DNA from: Parabacteroides faecis
Lineage (GTDB): Bacteria > Bacteroidota > Bacteroidia > Bacteroidales > Tannerellaceae
Assembly: GCF_014647375.1 (NCBI RefSeq)
Contig: NZ_BMPB01000010.1
Span: forward strand, 211,535 to 275,534
DNA: 64,000 nt
Direction: 5' to 3'
The notes beneath the pieces are model-generated. The model was not told where the DNA came from and made no database searches. It worked only from the letters and a program-made list of their open reading frames with translations. The stretch's first letter is position 1. Each line of letters starts with the position of its first letter. The position numbers were made by a program, and so were the translations under genes. Positions 24,990 to 34,076 of the stretch are shown here, piece by piece.

Positions 24990-27524
24990 ATGAAAGAAAA
25001 ACTGCTCTACTTAGTGTTGGTGTTGATGATGGTTGTGCCTTTCCGTGCACAAAGCCAAAATGCCGCTGACTACACGATCAAGGGACAGGTCGTTGATTCC
25101 CTGTCTAATGAAACAGTTCCTTATGCTACGTTAAACATCGCTTTGGCAAATGCCCCTCAGAAAGCGATTAAATTGTTGGCTTGTGATGATGACGGTAAGT
25201 TTACCACTACCCTGAAACAACCCGGAAAATACATCATATCCATGCAATCGCTGGGAAAAGTCCCTGCAGTAAAACATTTTACCTTGTCTGAAAACAAGAA
25301 AAGCCTGGATCTGGGAAAGTTGTATATGAATGACGATTCTCAGCAGTTGAATGAAGTAACTGTCGTTGCCCAGAAACCGTTGGTAACGGTGGAAGTGGAT
25401 AAAATCACGTATAGCCTGGAGGATGACCCGGAAGCTAAGACCAATAATGCATTGGAAATGTTCCGTAAAGTGCCGATGGTAACTGTTGACGGTGAAGACA
25501 AGATCCAGCTGAAGGGTTCTTCAAACTATAAGATTTATATGAATGGTAAACCTTCGAACCTGTTGAGCGGTGAAAATGCTTCAGACGTATTGAAGAGCAT
25601 GCCGGCAAGTTCGATCAAGAATATCGAAGTTATTACTGACCCGGGATCAAAATACGATGCAGAAGGTGTTGGTGGTATTATCAATATTATTACGGCCAAA
25701 AATGCCATGCAGGGATATACGGGTACGGTTCGTGCCAATGCCAGTTCTTTAGGTAGCTTTGGCGGCGGTGGTTATGTGTCTTTGAAGGTTGGTAATTTGG
25801 GACTTACGGCAAACTATGGATACAACAACCGTAACTCTCCCTGGAATGATTCATATAGTGAACGTACTACTGAAAAAGATTTATTGGCAGATGGTCAACC
25901 GACAAAATTGATAGAAAACGGACGTAGTAAATATAAAGGACCATTCCAATATGGTTATTTAGAAGCAAGTTATGAAATCGATACATTGAATCTGATAAGC
26001 GTCGGTGCTAATTTGTTCCGCGGAAAATCTAAAAACTTATCGGAGCTGGATGCTGTATTGAATCCTTTGGGAAACGAATTCAATTCATCTCCGGTTTATA
26101 AATTCCATCGTAACAGCGTTTCTGAAGGAACTTTCGGCTCTACCGATTTGAATGTGGATTATCAGCATTCAACCAGCAAAAAGGATGAGTTGTTGACTGT
26201 CTCTTATCGTTTCAGCCAATCACCCAATGACAATGAAAGTAATACGGAACTGTCTGATGTTGTTAACTATTATCTGTCTAATGAATATCCGAAATGGAAT
26301 ATTAACGATGCATCTACAATGGAGCATACAGGACAAGTCGATTATACAACTCCAATTTTTAATAAGCAAACATTAGAAGCCGGTGTGAAATATATCAATC
26401 GTCAGAATAAGAGTAATACGTTGGAACAGATTTATAATGATTCAACCAAAATTTGGGAGGATCATTCACGGGATAATAGTCAGTTCCGTCATACGCAACA
26501 TATTTATTCTGCCTATCTCGGTTATTTGATACGTTTAAATAAATTTGGAATCAAAGCAGGTGTACGTGCTGAGGGAACAAGCTTAAAGGCTGAGTTTGCA
26601 CGTAAACCGGATATGGATTTCAGTACCGATTATTTTGATGTAGTACCGAATGCTACCTTAACTTATCAGATAGACATGTCTACTCAAATCCGTTTGGGAT
26701 ATAATATGCGTATTCAACGACCGGGTATTTGGTATCTGAATCCGTATATCAACGATGTCAACCCACAAAATATTTCTCAGGGTAATCCAAACCTGGATTC
26801 GGAGAAGAGTAATAATGTGAATCTGAACTTTAGTAAGTTTACTCAAAAATTCAGTATTAATGCCAGTCTGAGCTATACATTTGTAAATAATCCGATTGAA
26901 CGTTATTCTTTTACAGCAGATTTTCCGACAGACGATCCTCGTTCGCAATATAATGGTGCTATGTGGAATACCTATGATAATATAGGAAAGAAACAGCAGG
27001 TGGGTATGTTCTTGTATGGAAACTGGTCACCTACAACTTGGTTCCGTATTTATATGAATGGTGGACTGGATTATACAGATCTGAAAGCTCCTACTTTGGA
27101 TTTGAAGAAAGACGGTGTTAGCGGACGTGTGTTTGCCGGTACCCAGTTTACGCTGCCGAAAGACTTCCGTATTAACCTGAATGGTGGTTATTTCAGTCCG
27201 TGGATCATGTTACAAGGTGAGCAGTCGCCTTTCTATTTTGCAGGTCTGAATGTTAGTAAAGATTTCTTGAAAAAGAAATTGTCTGTTTCTGTGGGTGCTA
27301 ACAATCCGTTCTGGAAGACGATGAAGATGGAAATGACTACTACTGGAAATGGTTTCCATGATGTATCGACTAACTGGCGCAGTGCCCGTGAATTCCGTTT
27401 CAGTATATCCTACCGTTTCGGTACGATGAAAGGACAGATCAAGAAAGTACGCCGTGGTATCAGCAATGACGACTCAAAAGGCGGTGGTGAAAATAATCAA
27501 GGCGGTGGAGAACAGTCGATGTAA
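24990..27524 (+). CDS. outer-membrane beta-barrel protein, TonB-dependent-receptor type
   Basis: 844 aa from the ATG at 24990; a TTG immediately before it is also in frame. Signal peptide (LLYLVLVLMMVVPFRAQS) is followed by a carboxypeptidase-regulatory-like domain (about 30-115: YTIKGQVVDSLSNETVPYAT), a plug-like segment (LNEVTVVAQKPLV, VDGEDKIQLKGSSNYKIYMNG, YDAEGVGGIINIITAK) and a long C-terminal beta-barrel ending in FRFSISYRFG plus a charged Gly-rich tail. It belongs to the general barrel family common in Bacteroidota without a SusD partner, and the cargo is unknown. It stands alone between its own promoter and a strong terminator. Confidence 0.88.
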   Translation: MKEKLLYLVLVLMMVVPFRAQSQNAADYTIKGQVVDSLSNETVPYATLNIALANAPQKAIKLLACDDDGKFTTTLKQPGKYIISMQSLGKVPAVKHFTLSENKKSLDLGKLYMNDDSQQLNEVTVVAQKPLVTVEVDKITYSLEDDPEAKTNNALEMFRKVPMVTVDGEDKIQLKGSSNYKIYMNGKPSNLLSGENASDVLKSMPASSIKNIEVITDPGSKYDAEGVGGIINIITAKNAMQGYTGTVRANASSLGSFGGGGYVSLKVGNLGLTANYGYNNRNSPWNDSYSERTTEKDLLADGQPTKLIENGRSKYKGPFQYGYLEASYEIDTLNLISVGANLFRGKSKNLSELDAVLNPLGNEFNSSPVYKFHRNSVSEGTFGSTDLNVDYQHSTSKKDELLTVSYRFSQSPNDNESNTELSDVVNYYLSNEYPKWNINDASTMEHTGQVDYTTPIFNKQTLEAGVKYINRQNKSNTLEQIYNDSTKIWEDHSRDNSQFRHTQHIYSAYLGYLIRLNKFGIKAGVRAEGTSLKAEFARKPDMDFSTDYFDVVPNATLTYQIDMSTQIRLGYNMRIQRPGIWYLNPYINDVNPQNISQGNPNLDSEKSNNVNLNFSKFTQKFSINASLSYTFVNNPIERYSFTADFPTDDPRSQYNGAMWNTYDNIGKKQQVGMFLYGNWSPTTWFRIYMNGGLDYTDLKAPTLDLKKDGVSGRVFAGTQFTLPKDFRINLNGGYFSPWIMLQGEQSPFYFAGLNVSKDFLKKKLSVSVGANNPFWKTMKMEMTTTGNGFHDVSTNWRSAREFRFSISYRFGTMKGQIKKVRRGISNDDSKGGGENNQGGGEQSM

Positions 27525-27546
27525 TTTTTAATTATAATATCTGAAA

Positions 27547-27576
27547 GGTCCGGATTTTTTGTCCGGGCCTTTTTTT
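27547..27576 (+). terminator. rho-independent terminator
   Basis: Eight-bp stem GGTCCGGA (27547-27554) with TCCGGGCC (27562-27569), one G-T pair, followed by T7. Confidence 0.88.
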
Positions 27577-27653
27577 GTTTCTATGCGATCTGTGTTCATT
27601 TACCTGCCTTACTAATTCAAATTACTACGGCTACTAATCAATGGTTGACAACC

Positions 27654-27727
27654 ATCAACCGAACGGCTCATAATTATCGGCCGATTGGCTCATAATCATC
27701 AACCGAACGGCTGACAATTATCGGCCG
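27654..27727. repeat. 22-bp imperfect tandem repeat
   Basis: Three consecutive 22-bp units from 27657 (beginning AACCGAACGG, GGCCGATTGG, AACCGAACGG, each ending in ATC), then the start of a fourth (GGCCG). Alternating units are more alike, giving a 44-bp period. It lies about 120-180 bp upstream of the GH2 promoter. It is not CRISPR (no spacers), and its function is unknown. Confidence 0.8.
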
Positions 27728-27847
27728 CTAAATAGATAGGTGGAAAAATCTTCTAACATCGTATAGATGAGCAATGAAGAACGATATGAAGATTCGGTAT
27801 AAAGCTACTGATTTTTTTCTCTCAGTTACTCATAAAAAGCCATACTT

Positions 27848-27913
27848 GGACAAAAAAGTACCTTTTCTTAGACAAAAAGTGCCTTTCTTCCTGAAAGGAT
27901 CGTTTTATCTTTG
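27848..27913 (+). promoter_or_regulatory. operator plus promoter of the GH2 gene (shared 22-bp direct repeat)
   Basis: Half-site GGACAAAAAAGTAC begins at 27848 and AGACAAAAAGTGCC at 27870 (22-bp period). The -7 box TATCTTTG begins at 27906, exactly 58 bp after the first half-site. The same geometry recurs at three SusC promoters and, 1 bp shorter, at the lyase promoter. Confidence 0.82.
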
Positions 27914-27938
27914 CTATCGGAATAAAGAAATAAATAAC

Positions 27939-29975
27939 ATGAAACACATTCTTATCGGTTTACTGCTGGTATTGTGCAGTACATTAACTTATGCCTCCCG
28001 CAAGGAGATACTTCTGAATAACGACTGGATGTTCCGTTTTTCTCACCAGGTGCAGAAAAACAGTGCAGAGAGAGTCAATTTGCCACATACCTGGAACAGT
28101 GGAGATGCCCTTTCCGGAAAACAGGATTATTATCGCGGAATGGGAAATTATGAAAAAAAACTTTTTGTAAAACCCGAGTGGAAAGGTAAACGACTTTTCC
28201 TTCGTTTTGAAGGTGTCAATACCGTTGCAACGGTATTTGTCAATTCTGTTTGTCTGGGTGAACACAGAGGTGGTTACGGTGCTTTTGTATTCGAAATAAC
28301 AGATAAGGTAAAATATGGGGCTGAAAATGAGATATTGGTAAAAGTCAATAATGCCTTACAGCTGGATATAATGCCATTGGTCGGCGATTTTAATTTCTAT
28401 GGTGGTATTTATCGGGATGTGAATCTGATCATTACCGATCCGGTTAATATTTCATTGACCGATTATGCTTCCCCCGGTGTCTATCTGATCCAAAACAAGG
28501 TGACAAAAGAACAGGCCGATGTAAAGGCAAAAGTACTTGTATCGAATAGTTCGTCTGAAAACGTGCCGGTACAGGTGAATGTAAAGATATGGGATGGAAA
28601 CAAGATTGTGCAGCAACAGGATCTGAATCTGACGGTGGATGCCGGTCAGGTACATACGGCAGGTTTGGAGTTTTCCATTAAGAACCCTCATTTGTGGAAT
28701 GGCCGGAAAGATCCGTTTATATATCGTACGGAAGTGACTTTGCTGGCAGACGGTAAAGAAATAGACAGAGTGGTTCAGCCGTTGGGGCTTCGTTTTTACC
28801 ATGTGGATGCAGAGCAAGGTTTTTTCCTGAACGGCGAACATCTGAAGTTACGTGGCGTATGCCGCCACCAGGATCGTGCGGAGAGGGGAAATGCCTTATA
28901 TAAAGAACACCATGAAGAAGATGCTGCCATTATCGCAGAGATGGGTACGAATGCCATCCGTCTGGCACATTATCCGCAAGCTACTTATTTTTATAATTTG
29001 ATGGACAAATATGGTATCGTGGCTTGGGCTGAGATCCCGTTTATCGGGCCGGGCGGTTATCTGGACAGAGGATTCAACGATCTGCCTTCTTTCCGTGAGA
29101 ATGGGAAAGAACAATTGAAAGAATTGATCCGCCAGCATTATAATCATCCGTCTATCTGTTTCTGGGGATTGTTCAACGAATTGAAAACACACGGGGATAA
29201 CCCGATAGAATATATTAAGGAACTGAATGAACTGGCTCATCAGGAAGATCCGACGCGCCCGACAACGGCTGCCAGCTTCCTGTCGTATGACAGCGATATC
29301 AGCAAAATTACCGATGTGATTGCCTGGAACCAGTATTTCGGCTGGTATGGAGGTTCTCCTTCTGATATGGGGAAATGGCTGGATGCCAATCATAAAGCCC
29401 ATCCGGACTATAAGATCGCTATCAGTGAATACGGTGCCGGAGCCAGTATTTATCATCAGCAGGATTCAATTAAGCCGGGCGTAGCTTCCGGTTGGTGGCA
29501 TCCGGAGAATTTCCAGACTTTCTATCATATGGGAAACTGGGAGGCAATAGCTGAACGTCCGTTCGTTTGGGGATCTTTTATCTGGAACCTGTTCGATTTC
29601 GGAGCTGCCCATCGTACGGAAGGCGACCGCCCGGGTATCAATGACAAAGGATTGGTTACATTCGATCGTAAAGTGAAGAAGGATGCTTTCTATTACTATA
29701 AAGCAAACTGGAATAAAGACGATAAATTCGTTTACATCGCTAACCGCCGCCATCGCGATCGCACTACACAAGTGGCGGATGTAATGGTTTTCTCAAATTT
29801 GCCGGAGGTAGAACTGTTTGTGAACGGCAAAAGCATGGGAAAACAGACACCGGATAATTATGCAACTTTTGTGTGGAAAGGAATAAATCTGGCGGATGGA
29901 GAAAATACGATAGAAGCTCGTGCCGTTCAAAAGAAAAACAGTATAACGGATAGCGTGAACTGGACTTGTAAGTAA
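27939..29975 (+). CDS. GH2 beta-glycosidase (beta-galactosidase/glucuronidase type)
   Basis: 678 aa from the ATG at 27939. A longer frame back to 27774 is rejected because the operator and TATCTTTG box lie within it. A signal peptide (MKHILIGLLLVLCSTLTYA) exports it. Domains: sugar-binding sandwich (LNNDWMFRF, NLPHTWN), Ig-like domain, then a TIM barrel with acid/base Glu in CFWGLFNE and nucleophile Glu in ISEYGAGA, and a C-terminal Ig-like tail. The GH2 family includes beta-galactosidases, beta-mannosidases and beta-glucuronidases; which one is not settled. The promoter carries the same operator as the SusC and lyase promoters, so it is probably co-regulated with them. Confidence 0.9.
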   Translation: MKHILIGLLLVLCSTLTYASRKEILLNNDWMFRFSHQVQKNSAERVNLPHTWNSGDALSGKQDYYRGMGNYEKKLFVKPEWKGKRLFLRFEGVNTVATVFVNSVCLGEHRGGYGAFVFEITDKVKYGAENEILVKVNNALQLDIMPLVGDFNFYGGIYRDVNLIITDPVNISLTDYASPGVYLIQNKVTKEQADVKAKVLVSNSSSENVPVQVNVKIWDGNKIVQQQDLNLTVDAGQVHTAGLEFSIKNPHLWNGRKDPFIYRTEVTLLADGKEIDRVVQPLGLRFYHVDAEQGFFLNGEHLKLRGVCRHQDRAERGNALYKEHHEEDAAIIAEMGTNAIRLAHYPQATYFYNLMDKYGIVAWAEIPFIGPGGYLDRGFNDLPSFRENGKEQLKELIRQHYNHPSICFWGLFNELKTHGDNPIEYIKELNELAHQEDPTRPTTAASFLSYDSDISKITDVIAWNQYFGWYGGSPSDMGKWLDANHKAHPDYKIAISEYGAGASIYHQQDSIKPGVASGWWHPENFQTFYHMGNWEAIAERPFVWGSFIWNLFDFGAAHRTEGDRPGINDKGLVTFDRKVKKDAFYYYKANWNKDDKFVYIANRRHRDRTTQVADVMVFSNLPEVELFVNGKSMGKQTPDNYATFVWKGINLADGENTIEARAVQKKNSITDSVNWTCK

Positions 29976-30076
29976 TATAATAGATGGTTTTTTTCTACTA
30001 AATTGTGGTTCTTGCAAAAAGAATGATAATTGGATAAAGGTTATTGGGAATAATTTTAGTAGGAAAGTCTTTAAGG

Positions 30077-30114
30077 GATAGGGTGTTAGTGATTAATGCC
30101 TTATCTCTTTTTTT
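30077..30114 (+). terminator. terminator just outside inverted-repeat segment 1
   Basis: Seven-bp stem GATAGGG (30077-30083) with CCTTATC (30099-30105), then a T-rich run. Nearly the same sequence precedes segment 2, so terminator and invertible segment appear to be one duplicated cassette. It would insulate the GH2 transcript from the downstream SusC operon. Confidence 0.75.
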
Positions 30115-30126
30115 ATGTTTTGAATG

Positions 30127-30604
30127 TAGTTCTTGATGGACTATGGAGATTTAAAAGGCAAACATTATGGGCGCAAATGTAATCGAATGTTTTGTTTGCG
30201 AACACATAAATTCGTCTGATTGAAGTGCACAAATTGTCCACAAAGAGAAAATTAACAATGGCTGTATGTCTTGATTACATGTAACTTAGTTCTTTTTTCG
30301 CATTTGCATTTTGTAATGCAGTTTCTATTCAGAGTCTTACCTTTTGATCTGTCAGAGAGCAATTGATATATAAGTGTTTTGTGTTATATTCCGTTTATTG
30401 TGGTAAAATATTTCCCTCTGATAGAAAAAGAGTCTTTTTATTTGAAAGTTTCCCCGGCAAATCCAAACAAAATACATGCCGGATGGCAACATTATTTAAT
30501 AAACAGGTAAATACCAAAACTTTAATGAACTCGATGAAATATACCAACTTGAAAGTAACTCCGGATTTTTTTAATAAATAATCTCCATAGTCCATCAAGA
30601 ACTA
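30127..30604. repeat. inverted-repeat pair 1: candidate invertible promoter segment
   Basis: Perfect 25-bp inverted repeats at 30127-30151 and 30580-30604 enclose 428 bp. The core has the plan AGTTC-TTGAT-GGACT, with ATCAA as the centre of the right copy. The only operator-linked promoter inside reads leftwards (minus), away from susC at 30711. Inverting the segment would place its -7 box at about 30550-30557 on the plus strand, some 150 bp before susC. No recombinase gene is in the window. Confidence 0.85.
30174..30239 (-). promoter_or_regulatory. operator plus promoter inside segment 1 (now facing away from susC)
   Basis: On the minus strand, half-site GGACAATTTGTGCA starts at 30239, AGACGAATTTATGT at 30217 and -7 box TACATTTG at 30181. 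The spacings are 22 and 58 bp, identical to the GH2 promoter. Confidence 0.82.
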
Positions 30605-30687
30605 TTGCATTTAAGTTAAGCGAACAAAACTAATTATCCTTTGTACTTCAAAAACAAAAGGTGTTTTGGCGTACATAATTATTAATT

Positions 30688-30710
30688 CATTAACTAAATC
30701 TGGTGTTATT
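30688..30710 (+). promoter_or_regulatory. conserved 23-nt leader before susC start (copy 1)
   Basis: The bases immediately before the ATG are identical at all three susC genes (ends ATCTGGTGTTATT). They probably form a shared translation-initiation region and fix the start codon at MTKDFN. Confidence 0.7.
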
Positions 30711-33700
30711 ATGACGAAGGATTTTAATTGTTTTTATTTACCCAGGGCGGTGTTTGTTGGAGCGACAATGTTCCTGGCATCGGTTGGAGTGGCATCTGCC
30801 AGTTCGTCTATTTATGGACCTGGTACTTCAGGTACCAATGTTTCGCTTGCATCTCCACAGCAAGCGCAGAAAACGGTGAGTGGAGTAGTGGAAGATCAAT
30901 TTGGCCCGGTTGCAGGAGCAAATGTTGTAGAAAAAGGAACCACTAACGGAACCATTACCGATATGGAAGGTAAATTTACGTTGAACGTTTCTCCTAATGC
31001 TATTCTGGTCGTTTCTTTTATCGGTTATACAGAGCAGCAAATTCCCGTAGGCAATCAAACTTCATTTACTATTCAGATGAAGGAAGATTCTCAGGCTTTG
31101 GATGAGGTGGTCGTTGTAGGTTACGGCACACAGAAAAAAGTGAATTTGACAGGTTCTGTTTCTTCCGTCGACTTTACGGAACAAGCCGCAAGTCGTCCTA
31201 TTACTAATGTTTCATCGGCTTTGGGTGGTTTGTCTGCCGGTTTGCAGGTTATGCAGAGTAAAGGTAATCCGACCGACGATGGCGCAACGATCCGTGTTCG
31301 TGGTACAGGTACATTGAATAATGCCAGTCCGCTGGTATTGGTCGACGGTATGGAGGCCTCGATGGATGCCGTTAATCCACAGGATATCGAGACTATTTCA
31401 GTATTGAAAGATGCTGCATCTGCTGCTATTTATGGTTCGCGTGCTGCTAACGGTGTCATTCTGATTACGACAAAGAAAGGTAACCGTGAAAAGATCCGCG
31501 TAACTTATTCGGGTACTTTCTCTATGGCTCAACCTTCCAATCTGCTGGATTTTGTAACGGATTATCCTACGCATATGCGTTTGATCAATGAAGCAAAATT
31601 CAATGAGGGTTACAATGATGTATTCTCGGCTGCAACGATCGAAGCCTGGGAAGCAGCCAACGCTGATCCGAACGGTTTGAATGCAAACGGTGTTCCTAAC
31701 TGGCTGGCTTATCCGAATACAGACTGGAACAAAGAAATGTATAAGAATAATCTGGTTCAGGATCATGTTGTTTCGGTGAACGGTGGTAGCGAAAAAGTTA
31801 CATTTTTATTGTCAGCCGGTTATATGGACAACCCGGGTCTGGTTGAAAATACAGGTTTAAAACGTTACACATTGCGTGCCAATGTTGAAGCAAATGTAAA
31901 CAAATGGCTGACCTTGGGAACCCGTACCTATGCTATTATGAACGATAAAGAGCAGGGTAATTACGCCGATACCGGTATGTTGAACTTTATCCGTCAGACT
32001 ACGCCGGGTTTGATCGGTATGTATGATGGTAAAATGGGGTATAAGGAAGCTGCCGAAGAAAGTTCTACAGCTAATAATATCTGGGCATATCTGAAACAGA
32101 CTGATGGGCAGAACCGTTCTTCCCGTTTTAATACGACGATGTACAGTAAGATCAAGTTCATGGAAGGTTTGAGCTGGGACTTCAATTTCAACTACGGACG
32201 TCGTTTCGACGAATATAACTCACATACAGTCCCGCAGGCTCGCTATACATTCAGTAATGGTGAGATTGCTTCTACGGCAACGACTCCTGACCAGATGACA
32301 ACAACCTGGAAGTCGTATGCAGAAGAAACATATACGCTGGAAAATATTTTGCGTTATGACAAGAGCTTCAAAGGCGGTCACGATTTGAATGTAATGGTGG
32401 GATACAACGAATATTTCTATAAACAATATGAGCATAAGCAACAGAAAAAAGGATTGATAGACCCGAGTATCAACGTCCCCGATGCTGCCACAGAAATGCA
32501 GACCAGTACTGGTACAGCAAAAGATGAAGCGCTTCGTTCTGTATTTGGCCGTTTAAACTATGCTTATCTGTCCAAATATCTGTTTGAGGCAAACTTCCGT
32601 TATGATGGTTCTTCCCGTTTCAATTCCGATTCGCGTTGGGGTATCTTCCCGTCATTCTCTGCAGCATGGCGTTTGTCGGAAGAAGAATTTATGAAGAATA
32701 TCGACTGGTTGTCTAATCTGAAGATCCGTGCTTCATGGGGACAGATCGGTAACAACCGTATTACAGATAAAGATGGCTATCAGGATTATTACGGTTATCA
32801 GGCTACCTATAAGACTTATAATTATTCTTTCGGAGGGGCTCAGGCCGCTGCCTTGGCGCAGAACAGGATAGGCAACTCCCGTCTGGAATGGGAAAGTACA
32901 ACCGTTACGAACTTTGGTGTGGATGCCGGTTTCCTCAATAATCGTTTGACAGCAGAGTTGGACGTATATAATAAGGTAACGGACGGTATCTTGACAACTC
33001 CGAACCTGCATCTGACAATGGGTATTAAGACTCCGCCGACTATGAATACAGCTGAGGTTACAAACCGTGGTTTCGAATTGACAGTAGGTTGGAAAGATCA
33101 TGTAGGCGACTTCAATTATGCTGTTTCTACCAATTTCTCTTATAATCATAATGAGGTAACAAAATACCTGGGTAAATATGAGGCCGGTTGGGTAGAGAAA
33201 GACGGAAAGAAAGTATGGCAGTCTAACATCGGTGATGTATCAGTCGATAAAGATAAAGGACGTATTGTTGAAGGGCATCCGATCAAAGAATACTACACCT
33301 TGAATACCTATTCCGGTAGTGGTTCTCACTTCAACAGCGATGGTTCCGTAGATATTAAAGGAGGTCCGAAAGATGGTATGATCCGTACGGAAGATGATAT
33401 GAAATGGTTGAATGCCATGATAGACGCTGGTTACAAATTTATGCCCAACCAGAGTGTGGGTAAGAATAATATCTATTACGGTGATTTGATTTATGCCGAT
33501 TTGAATGGCGACGGTATTTATGGCAGTTCTTATGACTATGATTTTCAGGGCTCCTCCGCTATGCCTAAATTCGGTTATGGTATAAATATCAGTGCCAGTT
33601 GGAAAAACTTTGATTTGAGTATGTTGTGGGCCGGTAACGGTGGCTACAAACTGTATTGGGAAGAAGATCCGTATAATAGTGTCGCTATTAGAAATGGTTT

Positions 33701-34061
33701 TGCTACATCTGAACGGGTTGCAAACGATCATTATTTCTATGATCCGGAAAATCCGACTGATTCGAGAACCAATCTGAATGGCTACATCCCTCGTTTGGTG
33801 GAAAATTCAAAACAGAGTCGGCAAACCAGCAACTATTATTTGTACAACGGTACTTATATGAAATTGAAGAATCTGACAATCGGTTATACATTGCCCGTCT
33901 CTTTGACAGAAAAAGTTTCTGCGGAAAGAGTTCGTGTATATCTGTCTGGTGAAAACTTGTTTACCATAACATCATTCCCCGGTCAGGATCCTGAAATGGG
34001 GGCAACTACAAATTATCCCTCTTTGCGCCAGTTTGCTGCGGGTATTAGTGTTACATTCTAA
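30711..34061 (+). CDS. SusC-like TonB-dependent glycan transporter 1
   Basis: 1116-aa outer-membrane transporter that, with its SusD partner, imports oligosaccharides using TonB energy. Start at 30711 (MTKDFNCFYLPR) because the conserved leader precedes it; a TTG-initiated extension is rejected. Order: long N-terminal signal region, carboxypeptidase-regulatory-like domain (VSGVVEDQFGPVAGANVVEK), TonB-box/plug region (DEVVVVGYGTQKKVNLTGS, then GSRAANGVILITTKKG) and a barrel ending in QFAAGISVTF. SusD begins 15 bp later. The promoter is in the invertible segment upstream and, as written, faces the wrong way. Glycan specificity is unknown. Confidence 0.95.
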   Translation: MTKDFNCFYLPRAVFVGATMFLASVGVASASSSIYGPGTSGTNVSLASPQQAQKTVSGVVEDQFGPVAGANVVEKGTTNGTITDMEGKFTLNVSPNAILVVSFIGYTEQQIPVGNQTSFTIQMKEDSQALDEVVVVGYGTQKKVNLTGSVSSVDFTEQAASRPITNVSSALGGLSAGLQVMQSKGNPTDDGATIRVRGTGTLNNASPLVLVDGMEASMDAVNPQDIETISVLKDAASAAIYGSRAANGVILITTKKGNREKIRVTYSGTFSMAQPSNLLDFVTDYPTHMRLINEAKFNEGYNDVFSAATIEAWEAANADPNGLNANGVPNWLAYPNTDWNKEMYKNNLVQDHVVSVNGGSEKVTFLLSAGYMDNPGLVENTGLKRYTLRANVEANVNKWLTLGTRTYAIMNDKEQGNYADTGMLNFIRQTTPGLIGMYDGKMGYKEAAEESSTANNIWAYLKQTDGQNRSSRFNTTMYSKIKFMEGLSWDFNFNYGRRFDEYNSHTVPQARYTFSNGEIASTATTPDQMTTTWKSYAEETYTLENILRYDKSFKGGHDLNVMVGYNEYFYKQYEHKQQKKGLIDPSINVPDAATEMQTSTGTAKDEALRSVFGRLNYAYLSKYLFEANFRYDGSSRFNSDSRWGIFPSFSAAWRLSEEEFMKNIDWLSNLKIRASWGQIGNNRITDKDGYQDYYGYQATYKTYNYSFGGAQAAALAQNRIGNSRLEWESTTVTNFGVDAGFLNNRLTAELDVYNKVTDGILTTPNLHLTMGIKTPPTMNTAEVTNRGFELTVGWKDHVGDFNYAVSTNFSYNHNEVTKYLGKYEAGWVEKDGKKVWQSNIGDVSVDKDKGRIVEGHPIKEYYTLNTYSGSGSHFNSDGSVDIKGGPKDGMIRTEDDMKWLNAMIDAGYKFMPNQSVGKNNIYYGDLIYADLNGDGIYGSSYDYDFQGSSAMPKFGYGINISASWKNFDLSMLWAGNGGYKLYWEEDPYNSVAIRNGFATSERVANDHYFYDPENPTDSRTNLNGYIPRLVENSKQSRQTSNYYLYNGTYMKLKNLTIGYTLPVSLTEKVSAERVRVYLSGENLFTITSFPGQDPEMGATTNYPSLRQFAAGISVTF

Positions 34062-34076
34062 AAAAGAGAAAAGACA

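Noticed and set aside
27654-27727. CRISPR array
   Set aside because: Units are contiguous without unique spacers and no cas genes are present.
27774-27938. N-terminal extension of the GH2 gene
   Set aside because: It contains the operator and -7 box and lacks a signal peptide at its start; the ATG at 27939 begins a proper signal peptide.
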